The notes under the pieces: model-generated
The model's input: the letters and a program-made list of their open reading frames with translations, nothing else
What the model was told of the DNA's origin: nothing
Databases searched by the model: none
In this document: one piece after another, positions 36,065-48,623 of the stretch
How positions within the stretch are numbered: position 1 is the stretch's first letter
How the letters are laid out: each line of letters starts with the position of its first letter
Source of the DNA: Alisma plantago-aquatica
Lineage: Eukaryota > Streptophyta > Magnoliopsida > Alismatales > Alismataceae
Direction: 5' to 3'
DNA length: 64,000 bases
Assembly: GCA_963693085.1 (NCBI GenBank)
Contig: OY856411.1
Span: 1,352,747,550-1,352,811,549, forward strand
Program-made: the position numbers and the translations under genes

Positions 36065-37570
36065 ATGCACCGTCTGAACAGTCCCGGACTCACTGCTAGC
36101 TTTGACCCTGAGATAGATAGAACTTTTCATCATCAAAATAGAGAGAACCAAGCAAGAATGGTTTAAGAGGAGGAAATAACTTGAAGGGTAGCTCAAGCCC
36201 TTAATGCACAAAGAGAAAGGCTCATGCAAGAAGTCAGAGCTATAGTTGAAACAGAGATCTGAGCAGCTCAAGCAGCAGCACAAGTAGCAGAACTGCAGAA
36301 GGACCTTAGAGAGTTCTCAATCCCTAAAGCCACTGACGTTCATCACCCAGTTCAACCTCCTCCCATCAATGCTCCCAACTTTGAGATACGAGCACATTGG
36401 ATTACCTTGCTTCAAAACAGCCCATTCTATGGTAAACAAGGAGAAGATAGTCAAGAACATCTTCTGAGGTTTATTGATCTATGTGCCATGACAAAACAAA
36501 ATGGAGTGTCTGATAATGCCATTAGACTCTGTCTTTTCAAGTATTCACTTGCTGATCGAGCTATGAGTTGGTACAACTCCTTGCAATGCGAGCCCATCAC
36601 TACATGGGAACAACTGCAAAATGTTTTTCTGGAAAAATTCTACCCTCCTTCTCTCACCTATGAAATTAGGGGTCGAATAACAATGTTCACTCAAGTCCCT
36701 GGAGAAACCCTCGCTGAAGCATGGGAAAGATATAAAGACCTTCTACACAAGTGTCCACACCATGGAATCCCTAAGAATCAACTTATTCAAATCTTCTACA
36801 GAGGTGTGTATGATGATATCAAGAGGTTTTTAGACTCCTCATCTGGAGGAAACTTCATGTGTCAAAGTTATGACAACGCATGGAGAGTCGTCACCCTTAG
36901 AGCTGAAAATCAAGCTAATTGGGGTAAATCTGTAGGTAAAGGAATGTTGAAAGTTGCTATGACTGAAGCTACTCCTGAGTACAAGTCTATCGCTGAAACT
37001 CTAAAACTCTTAGTTTCCAAGTAAGACCATATTGAATCATCCCTTCCTGCTTTTGGAAGAGAACGTTCACCCCTTCAGCAACAGGAACAGATTAACTCAG
37101 CTTCACTGTTCTGTGAAGCATGTAAAGGTACTGATCATTCCACTTTACCATGCAATGTTCTCTACGATGTTGTTCTAAGCAACTCTAATGGCCAAGAAGA
37201 TAATAGTCAAATGGAAAATCTTAATGCGGTAAACACAATCCCTAGTCAAGGATATTAAAATCCAAATCACAATAGGAACCATCCTGGTTTTCAATATGGA
37301 AATCCTTCAGGAGAAGAAAACTCGCGACAACTAGGTTCAAACAATCAACAACGAGGCCCACCAGGATTCCAGTATAACCAACAACAAAATTTTGGGAATC
37401 AAGGGAACTTCAGAGGCAACTTCCCAAATAGGAACTTCAACAATTATCAGAACAACTCACAATTCCAGAATCCCAACCAGGTCCCTTACCAAAATCAACA
37501 ACAAGGGAAATAAGTTAGACTCATCTCTCCTGATAACAAATTGACGACCATTGAAAAGATGTTGTAGTCA
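36065..37570 (+). pseudogene. gag: Gag of the Athila element
   Basis: From ATG at 36,065 the frame reads SFDPEIDRTFHHQNRENQAR, then is broken by several early stops (first TAA at 36,164). The open segment 36,407-37,024 holds the gag core: HLLRFIDLCAMTK, AIRLCLFKYSLADRAMSWY, TTWEQLQNVFLEKFYPPS and WERYKDLLHKCPHHG. A zinc knuckle follows at about 37,110-37,155, reading CEACKGTDHSTLPC with all ligands. A Gln/Asn-rich tail comes next. Stops in the same frame lie at 37,022, 37,256, 37,511, 37,565 and 37,571. The polyprotein frame is shared with protease and RT. Confidence 0.88.
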
Positions 37571-38960
37571 TAGAAAACTATGATAGCTAACCAACAAACC
37601 TTGATAGCTAACCAGCAAGCACATCAGAAAGCCATTGAATCTCAACTAGCTCAACTTGTAGCTAGCGTGAAGCCACCTATTGGAGCCTTTACTGGTCAAT
37701 CAGAGAACAACCCTAAACATCTTGAGCAATTAAAGGCTGTTATGACTCGTTCTGGTAATGTATATCCTGACCCTCCTCCCAGGACACCAATGGTTGTCAT
37801 AGACGAACAAGACCAGGTGAAAGATCAAGTCGACAAGGAATCTGAATCTTTTCCAGAGGAGCAGCCAAGCAATGATAAGTCAGACAAAGAAAATTCTGAG
37901 AAACCTACTACAGAAGACGAAAAATCAACACCAGAACATGATATCCCTATTTACAAGCCTCGTATACCTTTTCCAACTCATTTAAGGCAAACAAAGCTTG
38001 ATACTCATTTCAATAAGTTCAAAGAAGCTATGAAGAAGCTTCATGTTGACATACCCTTTCTGGATGCGCTGGCCGAGATACCAACCTAGACAAAGTACTT
38101 GAAGTCTCTCCTCACCAGAAAATATATAACTGAGGAATATGAAATAGTCAAGCTAGCAACAACTACTTCAGACATCATCCAGAGCAAGATGCCTAAGAAG
38201 TAGAAAGATCCAGGATCTTTTGGGATTTCTTGCCATATCGGTGATTCATCTTGTAATAAGGGATTGGCAGATCTTGGTGCTAGCATTTCCATCATGCCAC
38301 TTAGCCTTTGCAAAAGACTAGGGTTTTTTGAACTGCTCCCAACCGGCATGACAATACAACTTGCAGATAACATTGTGACTCTACCCTTAGGAATCATCGA
38401 GGATGTCCCTGTCAAGGTAGGAAAAGACTCCTATGTTTCTTGTGACTTTGTCATCATGGACATAAAGGAAGACACTAGATACCTTCTCATATTTGGACGT
38501 CCGTTCCTCGCCACTGCAAGAGCTCTGATTGATGTTGAAGCATGAACTTTGTTGCTTAGATTAGGTAAAGAAACTCTCGAGTTTAAAGTTTTTGAAAGTA
38601 TGCGAAGGCCAAGCATGCAAGAAGTAGTCTACTTGATTGAGTGCATAGAGAATATGTCACTACTCACGTAAGAGGATTACGAACAAGAAGATCCTCTAGG
38701 AGTAGCTTTTACTAATCCAAATGCAACTAGTTCAGTTGATGAACATGTGAAAAATTGTGTTCTTGACCTTGACACTGCCGAAGAAGATCCTGAAACCAAA
38801 ATTGAGGAACTCAAAGCTGTGGATGTCACTGAAGAACCATGTGAAAAACCATAAGCTCCTGAAATGAAACCTCTACCTGAGGGATTGAAGTATGCATTTC
38901 TAGATGACCTCAAAGTCTGCCCAGTCATCATAAATTCTGATCTAACGGAAGAACAAGAAG
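37571..38960 (+). pseudogene. Linker and aspartic protease of the Athila element
   Basis: The linker (37,580-38,089) carries HLEQLKAVMTRSG and a Glu/Asp/Ser/Lys-rich stretch. The protease active site DLGASISIMPL (Asp codon at 38,270) is intact and FGRPFLATARALIDVEA follows. Stops fall at 38,087, 38,201 and 38,543, with more near 38,670, 38,850 and 38,975, all in the frame that continues into RT. Compared with the gag-protease element, the linker and protease align closely until shortly after the ALIDVEA block, where the two diverge. Confidence 0.85.
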
Positions 38961-40440
38961 ATAAACTCTTGACATAACTAAAGGAAAGAAGGAAAGCCAT
39001 AGGCTACAAGATGAGTGATCTCACCGGGGTGATTCAAGCGCTTTGTATGCACAAAATCTCCATGGTGGAAGACCATAAGCCGACTGTTGAACATCAATGA
39101 AAGCTAATCCCAAATATGAAAGAAATAGTCTGCTGTGAAGTTATCAAATTACTTACTACAGGGATCATCTATCTGATATTTGACTCGCCATGGGTAAGTC
39201 CCGTGCATATTGTCCCGAAAAAGGGTGGAACTACTGTAATACAGAATGAAGACAATGAACTCATCCCCACTCGAATAGTCACCGGGTGGAGGATGTGTAT
39301 TGATTATAGGAAGTTGAATACGGCAACCCGAAAAGATCATTTCCCGATGCCTTTTCTTGATCAAGTCTTAGAGAGGTTGGCTCACCAAGAATATTTTTTT
39401 TATCTTGATGGTTACTCTAGATTCTATAAAATATCTATACATCCAGATGACCAAGAGAAAACAACCTTTACTTGCCCATTTGGAACATATGCCTTCAGAA
39501 GGATGACGTTCAGAATCTGCAATGCACCTGCAACTTTCCAACGTTGCATGGTAGCTATATTCACTCGTCTAACTGAGACTATCATGGCAGTTTTTATGTA
39601 TGATTTTTCTGTATATGGAGATTCATACGACTCATGCCTAAAGCACCTCTCCCTTGTCATTAAACGGTGTGAAGAAGCACATCTTGTCTTGAATTGGGAG
39701 AAGTGTCACTTTATGGTGAAGGAAGGCATTGTCCTTGGTCATAGAGTCAGCAATTGAGGAATTCAAGTAGATAGGGTGAAAATTGAAGTGATTTCCAAAC
39801 TCGCTATCCTGAAAAATGTAAGAGAAGTTCATGCATTCCTAGGTCATGTAGGTTTTTACAGACGGTTTCATAAAAGATTTCTCTAAGACAACCAAGCCAA
39901 TGACAAATGTGTTACTAAAGGACACTGAGTTCCATTTTGACGATGAATGTGTCAAAAGTTTTAATAACCTAAAACATGCCCTTACAACAACACCCATCAT
40001 TAGAGCTCCCGATTGGGATCACCCATTTGAAATTATGTGTGATGCCAGTGATTATGTTGTGGGTGCTGTCTTAGGCCAATTTATAGAGAAGAAACATTAT
40101 GTGATCTACTATGTATCGAAGACCCTCGATGAAGCTCAAAGGAATTATGCAACTACCGATAAAGAACTTCTGGCATTCGTGTAAGCCTTTGACAAGTTCA
40201 GATCCTATCTCAATGGTTCAAAAGTCATTGTCTACACAGATCATGTTGCCATACATTACCTCCTAGCTAAGAAAGATGCTAAACTCAGGTTAATAATATG
40301 GATTCTCCTCCTACAAGAATGTGATCAAGAGATAAGAGATAAGAAAGGTACAGAGAACATGGTGGCAGACCGCCTTAGTCGCATCCACACTTTAGAAACC
40401 GAGAAGATACCGATTAACGATTCTCTTCCAGATGACCAAC
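38961..40440 (+). pseudogene. pol: Reverse transcriptase and RNase H of the Athila element
   Basis: RT motifs: SPWVSPVHIVPKKGG, WRMCIDYRKLNTATRKDHF, FYLDGYSRFYKISIHPDDQEK, FAYRRM-like FRRMTFRICNAPATFQRCM, then FMYDFSVYG at 39,593-39,616. The palm motif should be FMDD, so the first Asp (39,599-39,601) is Tyr. A one-base frameshift near 39,875 leads to RNase H: MCDASDYVVGAVLGQ (39,900-40,184), stop at about 40,182, then [12 protein letters not shown] and [11 protein letters not shown] to about 40,385. Catalytically dead as it stands. Confidence 0.88.
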
Positions 40441-41759
40441 TAATGAAAGTTTTAGAAGCTACCCCTTAGTATTCAAACTATGTGAACTACCTTGCCGCTA
40501 GTGTCATCCACCCTGAATGCACCGGAAATGCACTGAAGAAATTCATGCATGATGTGAAGCAGTATCACTGAGATGAGTCGTACCTCTTCAAGCTCTGTGC
40601 TGATGGTCTTTACATACGCTGTATCACTGAGGAAGAAGCCCAACTCATTTTAGAGCAATGTCACTCAGGCCCAGTTGGAGGTTGTATGAGTTCTAAGAAA
40701 ACTACTTTGAAAGTTTTGCAATGTGGTTTCTTTTGGCCAACCATATCCAAAGACTCCTACAATTTTGTTCTATCATGTGACAAATGTTAGAGAACGAGTA
40801 ACATAACAAAGAGAGATGAGATGCCACTGAAGTTGTGGCAAGAAGTCGAGATATTTGATATTTGGGGTGTGGACTACATGGGTCCATTCCCATCTTCTTA
40901 TGGATATTCCTACATCCCAGTGGAGGTGGATTATGTCTCAAAATGGGTAGAAGCCATACCGAACGTCACTAGCGATTCCAAACCCGTCATTAAAATGTTC
41001 AAAGATATTATTTTCCCCCGTTTTGGAGTCCCACACACTGTGATATCCAACGGAGGTTCCCATTTTCTAGAAAGAAGCTTTGAAGCATTACTGAGAAAGT
41101 ATGGTGTAACGCACAGGGTAGCCTCACCCTACCATCCAAAAATGAGTGGACGGGTAGAGGTTTCTAACCGTCAACTCAAGGCTATTTTGGAAAAGACAGT
41201 AGGCCGCAATCGAAAAGATTGGTCAGTGAAAAACAATGGCGCTTTGTGGGCCTACCGAACTTCTTTTAAGACTCCCCTTGGAACTACACCATTTTGATTG
41301 ATCTATGGAAAGTCATGCCACTTTCCTGTAGAACTTGAACACAAAGCATGGTGGGCAATCAAACAACTGAATTTTGATATTAAGAAAGCTGGCCAAGCCA
41401 GGATTTTGCAACTCCAGGAGCTGGAAGAACTCCAGATGACAGCTTATGAGAATGCATGAATCTATAAAGAACGTACAAAGCTTTAGTATGATGGTCATCT
41501 GAAAAGAAAGGAAATACAAGTGGGATACCATGCTCTATTGTTCAACTCAAGACTAAAGTTATTCCCAGCAAAACTTTATTCTCGCTGGTCTGGACCTTAC
41601 ATTGTCAAGAGCATCTCCCAACATGGTGCTTTCTCTTTATGGAGGGAAACGTCAGGAGAATTCGTGGAAAATGGTCAATGTTTAAAGAGATATTTTTCCT
41701 CAAATGACATAGACACTGAAGCAATGCTAGAACTCACCAATACAACATATCCGCCGTAA
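40441..41759 (+). pseudogene. Integrase of the Athila element
   Basis: The N-terminal zinc-binding part is weak (about 40,600-40,800, ending CDKC-stop). The core (40,821-41,297) shows GVDYMGPF with the first Asp (40,872), VISNGGSHF where ISDGG is usual (Asp to Asn at 41,049-41,051), and [11 protein letters not shown] keeping Glu (41,157-41,159). After a stop at 41,295 the C-terminal part reads LFNSRLKLFPAKLYSRWSGPYIVK and ENGQCLKRYF, ending at 41,757. Integrase would insert the cDNA. This copy lacks one of the three catalytic acids. Confidence 0.87.
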
Positions 41760-43158
41760 AATTAAAGGATTCAGTTGAGCCATCGACATAAAACAAAGGT
41801 GCTTGTCGGGAGGCAACCCGATCAATAAATTCATTTTTACTTTTAATTTCAAATTAGAATGTTTCTCTAATTTTTTTTACTTTTTTCATAATTTCTCACT
41901 AAAATAAAAATCACATCGTGAGATGCTATCTTTTGTTTTGATTGGTTTTCATTCTTGAAATTTTCAGATGGAGAACACACATTGATTGGAACACAACCAC
42001 ATCTCATGGTCCATACGACACGAATTTTCCCCTCCATCTCAGATTTAGAGTTTGCTCAGGACGAGAAAATTTCTAATTTCAGGGTGGAGGGTGGGTGGTA
42101 CGTACTTTACCTTCCACCCACACCCATCTATCTCTAACATAAAGATTTCACCGTTGCACTTTTGACCAAAATTTTCTTTTCAAATAAATTGAATAGATAC
42201 TTGATGAAGTTTTGACGCTTTTTGAATCATTATACCCTCCTTATTCAAAGCAAATCCTTAAAAGGACCATTTTTTTGAAACTAGCCTTTTGATTGAAATC
42301 ATCATGTGAAGCTTATGAATCCTAACATCATGATCTTTATGCAAAAATGGAAAGTGTCTGTCGAACTGATAGGGATTAAACATGTCGTTCTTCATAACTA
42401 ACTAGTGGAACAATATCATGGAATCCCCACTGGATCCTCATCAAGTCATTATTTGAGCATAATAAGATAAAGAGAACAATCTGGTGCACTGAATTGTAAA
42501 TAAAGTTGCATTATGATCTGAACTCTCTTCTACACTTCTTCTATCATCTTCGTACGCCTCCATCCATCAAAAAGAAACAAAAATAGCCAAAATAGTGCAA
42601 AACCCAAAGCTCGGGGTGGCACACCACCTTTTTCTATATCCGCTTCTTCCATACCCCTTTCTAATAAATAGGGGTGTACCACCAAGAAAAGATGCCAAAG
42701 CACACATAAAAAGAAATGCAATCTCGAGTCAAATAGAGGAGAGATTCTCACAAAAAATGCAATCAACGAAATTGGAAATAATATAATAAAAATTTTGAGT
42801 CGAATAGAGGAGAGATTTAATTGTTCCTTCCATACCACCCTTCACTCCCTTTTCTACCTAAAGGCACAATAAATGCCTCCACTACCCTGAAATACACCAG
42901 TGTCAGATTAGTTGCACACTTTTTATTCTGCAGGTATCTCTGGACTCTTATAAAACTCTTTGACATGCTTGTGAAAAGGTGAGGAGGAAGTGATGTTGGA
43001 AAACAAACTCAGGAATGAAGATATAGTAAGATGTTTTTAGTGGTCTCAGGAAGTTAAGATGCTTAGTCATACTAAGCAGAGGGAAGCAATCGTGATGAGA
43101 ATAGGAGGCAATCACACGACTTGAAAGTATTTAGTTGGCGATTGTTTCACATTTTGTG
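41760..43158 (+). other. 3' non-coding region of the Athila element with an internal polypurine-like motif
   Basis: No env-like or other frame is recognisable. GTTTGCTCAGGACGAGAAAA then a G-rich run ending GGGTGGGTGGTACGT (42,050-42,102) repeats the layout of the true pre-LTR motif. Blocks at 42,605-42,660 and 42,795-42,850 match the gag-protease element's 3' region in reverse-strand orientation of the window, that is, in the same element sense. Confidence 0.7.
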
Positions 43159-43196
43159 TTACTCGAGGACGAGCAATGTTTAAGTTCGGGGTATTC
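43159..43196 (+). promoter_or_regulatory. Polypurine tract before the Athila 3' LTR
   Basis: CTCGAGGACGAGCAATG then TTTAAGTTCGGGGTATTC precedes TGATGAACCC at 43,197. It is the counterpart of 12,885-12,930. Confidence 0.75.
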
Positions 43197-44055
43197 TGAT
43201 GAACCCATATTCATCATGATTTTCAGTCGCCTTTTTGGGACCAATTCGATTCAATACTTTCGATTTCATCTCCTAAATCTCTCAAAATGCAAGATTTTTA
43301 ACTGACTCAATTATCAAGATTATGAACTAGATTTATATTGATTTTGTGCAGGTCTTGATGAGGATCAACCATCAACTAGAACTCACCAAAGATCCTCTCA
43401 ACCTTGGTCTTGACTAATCGGTCTTGACGAAATGGTTTTTCCTATTTGGTCTTGGTCAACCATTCTTTACCAAACAGTTTTCCCCAGTGGTCTACCCATT
43501 TGGTTTTGACCTCTCGGTCTTAGCCATTCACTCACACGTTCCTCCACCTACCACCTACCCAAATGGTCCCCAAGACCGTTTGGACCCAAGACCGTTTGGA
43601 TGCCAAAGACCATTTACATCTCAAGACCGATTGAAACCCATCGGTCTTCAAGACCGTTTGGAAGTGAAGACCGATTGAAGCCAAGACCGTTTGGAGCCAA
43701 GACCATTTGGAGTAGAAACCATTTGGAAGTGAAGAATGATGGGATGCAGACCGTTTGCCCGACACCGTGAGAGCTCAAAACCATATGGCAACGCATGGTC
43801 CCAAGACCGTTTGGATCTGTTCGGTCTTCAAGACCGTTTGGATCTGTTCGGTCTTCAAGACCGTTTGGTCAACGGATACTCTCAAGACCGTTTGAACGAC
43901 AATCGTTTTCTGAAGACCATATAGTCATAGATCCGCAAGACCGTTTGGACAGAGACTCAAGACCGATCAGAGGTAGAAACCGTTAAAGCCAGAATTATAT
44001 GAAATATGAGACTGTTTGGCCATCAACCGGTCTCCAAGACCGGTTGGAGGGTACT
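43197..44055 (+). repeat. Athila 3' LTR, first 859 bases only
   Basis: Direct repeat of 33,614-34,430 and beyond, including the AAGACCGTTTGG array. It stops at GTACT (44,051-44,055), where the next element begins with TGTAAC. The 5' LTR continues through the same GTACT at about 34,427-34,431, so GTACT is the expected duplicated target. Confidence 0.9.
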
Positions 44056-45469
44056 TGTAACATCCCTGACCCGGGTTATATTCTAACCCTAGATGTTTTG
44101 CCTAATAAGGTTGAGTAGATGCTTAATCTTATATTGGGAAAAGTAATTAGGGCTCATGAGAAACTTATGTTTCAATTTTGGTCCTATTTGAACAATGTTG
44201 ATGCAATGTTGCTTTTTTGGACTAAAGTGCAAATTACCCAAGTTGAGGGGTTAACTTGCAAATTGCACATGATAAAATGTTCCTCTAATGTTGAGACATC
44301 ATAAGAATGAATATGATGTAGTGTTATGGTTTTCACAAGCTTGGGCACCAAGATTAAGCTTGTAAAGCAATCCTTGTGCATTAAAACCTAGTTTTGGTGT
44401 AATGTGCAATTTACCCAAAACCTAGGGTTCAATATGTAATTTACCACTTCAATAAGGTCCATAATGTTTCTTGGAAACATGAGGAGCAAATAAAATGAAA
44501 GGGGCGCCTTATTTGAATTAAGTTGGAGGAGAGAGAATCTTGATATTAAAATAATCAAAATTTAATCCTAATTGAAACCCTAATTCAATTTAGGGAAAAA
44601 ATGAATGTATTAATTAAAGGGCCTTCAAACAAAATTAAAATGGTTGTATTAAGATGTGTGTGGATGAGCTTAAACCCTTGCAAAGACACGAGCATATTCT
44701 AAGGAGGTGAAATTCCACTCACCATTATTATAAGAAAAAGAATTTCCACTCAAATATGGATATTCTTATTATAAGGGTTAAGGTGCTTAATTTCTTTTCC
44801 CTTAATTCATGGATAATGGAAGGGAGATTGGTAGGGATAGAGATTCCCTTGCATTCAAGAAACCCAGGGGGAAGTGGTGGCAACAATTTAGGAATTAATA
44901 GACTTTTATAAAAGATTTTCTCTCTCATCAATTTTCTTATGAAAGTACCCTTTCTAAGCCAAAACAAAGGCTTTTTCGGATTCCTTTCTTTCACCTTTCT
45001 TGGAAAACGACCAAGGAGCTGTGGAGGATCAGGAGGATGACCCCCAACCTGTTGGTAAGGTTCTTGACCTCCTTTCACCTTGAATCCATGGTGAAAATCG
45101 AAAATCAATGTATGAATTCTTCATAACTCGATTCCCTCTTCAATTCTAACCAATCCTTTTCACTCAAATCTTGAGGACAACCCTTGGAATAGTGAAAGTA
45201 GTTGCATCCACCATTGTTTCCATGAGCTTGGAGCTGTGGAGCTCAATTGGAGGTGGGTTTTATAACTTGAACCCTTAATTTTATTATTGCAATCAATTCC
45301 TTATCAATTGGTGATCATTTCTACATTTCTGAAATTAAGTTTGGTTGATTGATGCAATCTCCATGGAAATCACAGTAGATTTCGTGATTTTGGAGCTTGA
45401 TGATGATGACATCATCATAAGCACACACCTCCCCAAATATCTAGGGCAAACAGTTTCAATGTTGAGTCC

Positions 45470-46445
45470 AAATAGTTTCACCAAACCGTTTGGTGACCAA
45501 ATGGTTTGCAAACCGTTTGGTGGTTTGGGTTCCAAACCGTTTGGAATGGTTGACCATTTGAAGATATAATCTATGATACTTGGATCTTGATCCAATGGTT
45601 TCAATTGGTTTGATCCTTAAGGTTTCAATTGTGAATGATTCCTTAATTGCAAACCCTAATCGGCTAAGTGCTGATTTTGCAATTGTTTGAGATGATGTTT
45701 TGGGTTGATTGACCCAAACGGTTTTAAAACCATTTGGGGATCACTCAAACGGTCTCAAGACCATTTGGGGGTCACCCAAGACCATTTGGAGGTCTAGGGT
45801 TAAGTATGGCTAAGTGTTTGAAGGTCCAAAGGTACCAAATTGATTTGCAACTAAGTGTTGATTTGATAATCAATCCAATGGTCCAAAACCCTAATTGGAT
45901 GTCATGGATTTTGATGATGGAATGGGAAAAAGGTCTCAAGACCATTTGGTGGTCATCCAAGACCGTTTGAGGTCAGGTCGTATCATGTGATGATGATAGT
46001 TCATTGATTTCAATTGATTGGATTCCACAATGTCAACCATTGATGGATCCTCGATTTCAAACCCTAAGTGATGGTTTCTTGATTATCAAACCTAGTTCAA
46101 TTGGGTTCAAAACCCTAAATTTAAGGTCTAATTGAATGGTGATTCATTGGTCGAATTGATGAATACTTTAGTGGTTCAATTTATAATTGGTCCATGGAAT
46201 GAAACATTGAGTCGATTGAGTGTTGAAGTACCTTTTTGGTCCATGGGGTTTTGAGAAGGTTTGGACCAAACGGTCCCAAGACCGTTTGGGTCCAAACAGT
46301 CTCAAGACCGTTTGAGTCCAAACGGTCTCAAGACTATTTGGGACCAAACGATCTCAAACCGTTTGGAAACCCAAAGTGCAAACGGTTTCAATACCTACCT
46401 TGTCCAATTGGTTTCAAGTATAACTTGTTCAAATGGTTTTCAACC
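45470..46445 (+). repeat. Cluster of CCAAACGGTC / GACCGTTTGG palindromes in LTR of the outer element
   Basis: Repeated words AAACGGT and ACCGTTTGG (or CpG-decayed ACCATTTGG) occur as close inverted pairs, for example CCAAACGGTC and GACCGTTTGG around CCAA at about 46,265-46,289. Dense blocks lie at 45,475-45,545, 45,715-45,795, 45,930-45,970 and 46,260-46,400. Confidence 0.85.
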
Positions 46446-47984
46446 AATTGATTTATGAGAACTAAGATCATTGAGGGTCTAAGTAATTAATATTGTGAAG
46501 ATTAACATGGTTAATCTATTTGAGTATCTCATGTAACTGAAGGTCCAATATGGTGAACCCATTTGGATACTTAATGCAATTGAAGATTTCAATGGTTAAC
46601 TCAATTGAATACTTTGTGGAATTGAAAGTTTAATCGGTCAATTCTTTTGAATTCCTTATATAATTGATGGTCTAACTGATTAGACCATTTGGACATCTAA
46701 TATGATCAAAGGTCAATTAGCTATGTGATTATTAATGATGTATACCCATGATGATTATGAAGGTTAACCCTAGCTTAGTGTAACAATGAAGGAAACCCTA
46801 ATTTAATGGGAATTGTACATCCTAACCCTAATTTGGGTATGAGGAAAGAGAAACCCCATTTGGATATGAATGGTAAACCCTAATCCCTAAAATGGGATAA
46901 AAGTATATGAAACCCTAATATAGGGTAGTGCCATTAATGCTAATGTGAAGCCTTAACACTGGGTGATGTGTTGTGAAATCTTAATTTCACATAATACTAG
47001 GTGAAACCCTGATATAGAAGGATATTATGTGAAACCCTAATGAAGAGTGATTCTAGGTGAAATCTATATATGTTTGTGAGATGCTAAGTGAACCTCAAAT
47101 TATAATTGTGGAAATCTTATTCCTATTAATGGAATAGTGATTAATGTATTGACAAATGAAATACCTAGAGGGGTTGATTATGGATATCCTTACATTAATA
47201 GTCCCTAACTCAAGGGTGAGTCCATATCAATGGAAATGGTTGTATTTTCTAGATAGATGAATCATGACCAATACATTGCATGATGAATGTGATGATCTAG
47301 TGTATAAGTATTAGGATGAGAAATACCCTAATATAAGCTAAGTGAATAAACTCAAGTAAGATGAAGGTGTTGAGGGAAGTGATACATCAAGACATGATAA
47401 ATATCACATCCAACACCCCAATGCTGAAATACCTTGATGTGGTTTTAAATCCAATACAATTGGAAAAGTGACATATGAAATGTGTCTTGTCAATTGTTAC
47501 ATTGAGATGTAATACACTTTGTCGAATGTAGACTAACATGCCTTATGAAAAGGTTAATCCAATCAATAGACTATCAGACAATCATATTCTGATAAAGATG
47601 AGAAAGAAACTCATACATTGTGTTGATAATACATTCAATGATGAATGATGAGTATAAATAAGTATGATTGAATACTTATGTTATCCATATTGAATCCTTG
47701 ATATGTGAACCCTAATACAGGGTAATGCTATGTGAAACCCTAGTACAAGATGATGCTATGTGAAGTCTTAACACAGAGTAATCCTATGTGAAACTCTAAT
47801 ATAGATTGATGAGTTATGAATGTAATAAGATAACCCTTATTTTAGTATAGTGCTGATATAAAAGAGATATCATGAACCCTAAAAAGGGATTAGTGATATT
47901 ACTTAGTGTTGAATGATACTGATATGAAAGCATTATAATTATTATCATGAATACTAATCATGCAGGGATGATGAGATGAGGAGT

Positions 47985-48370
47985 ATAGCCAGGTATGGGC
48001 TATGATGCTTTATTTATTGAAAATGATTTATAGGCTTTATAAGCCTCATATGCTTTGTGTAGTAAGAATCATTGAACTTTTTGTACTATGTGGTATATAG
48101 TGTGTAGCAAGAATCATGATGTCCTTGGTAAGATGATCTGAACGTATTAAGTTACCTAATAAGTGGTAATAAGTATCCTATGGTGAGTTATGGGTTCAAA
48201 TACCCAGATGCTATAATTATAATGATGAACTTGTCAAGAAGTGGAATTGTATTTGGTGAGTTGAGGAACTAAGATCCCAACACTTTGTGAAAAGAGTATG
48301 GCTACAGGCCATGACTCCACAATGAAAATGCCAGGCATTAGATATATGATCTAAGCCTGAAGAGAGTTAA
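47985..48370 (+). repeat. Run of short perfect hairpins in the outer LTR
   Basis: Arms ATAGCC/GGCTAT at 47,985-48,003, AGGCTT/AAGCCT with a 3-base loop at 48,032-48,046, TGGGT/ACCCA at 48,191-48,206, ATGGC/GCCAT at 48,298-48,312, and AATGCC/GGCATT directly abutting near 48,327-48,339. It lies at the same relative place in the LTR as the minisatellite of the inner element. Confidence 0.55.
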
Positions 48371-48606
48371 TGTTGTGGTAATAATTCTGTAGTGAATAAA
48401 TGTTATACATGTTCTATATATTCCTTAATGGATAAGTGACATGTTGCTCTTTCAAGTTATAACTGCAAAGTTTTAGATAAGAATAATATTTTAATCTGTT
48501 AGACATTGAATTAACAGTTGTCAAACAAATATGATTCCTCTGTTCATAATTATCTTCTTAAGCAGCAATAATAATGTTACTGGAGGAGAGTTATATCTCT
48601 CGTCGG

Positions 48607-48623
48607 GACAATTTACAATTGTC
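48607..48623 (+). repeat. Perfect palindrome GACAATT-TAC-AATTGTC near the LTR 3' end
   Basis: Seven-base arms and a three-base loop, about 480 bp before the LTR end, between TATATCTC and CTCACCCCCGTGGGA. The same sequence occurs at 54,861-54,877 and 62,665-62,681, but not in the older LTR copies at 401 and 10,306. Confidence 0.8.

Larger units (their letters stand above)
33614..44055 (+). mobile_element. Athila-like Ty3/gypsy element with gag, protease, RT-RNH and integrase; 3' LTR interrupted
   Basis: The 5' LTR (33,614-35,884), PBS, gag-pro-pol in one decayed frame, a 1.4-kb non-coding 3' region, a polypurine tract, and the first 859 bases of the 3' LTR (43,197-44,055) are present. The LTR is broken at 44,056 by another element and should resume outside the window. 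Gag blocks (HLLRFIDLC, WERYKDLLHKCPHHG) and RT (RMCIDYRKLNTATRKDHFPMPFLDQ) mark the Athila lineage. No env-like frame is seen. It inserted into gag of the minus-strand Tekay-like element. The five bases before it are TCATC, and the matching copy should follow its 3' end. Confidence 0.9.

Noticed and set aside
41760..43158. Env-like gene in the Athila element
   Set aside because: Some Athila elements carry one here, but no frame above about 100 codons, signal peptide or membrane segments can be made out.
46780..47060. Interstitial telomere array
   Set aside because: AACCCTAA words are dispersed 20-50 bases apart with unrelated DNA between them, not in tandem TTTAGGG order.
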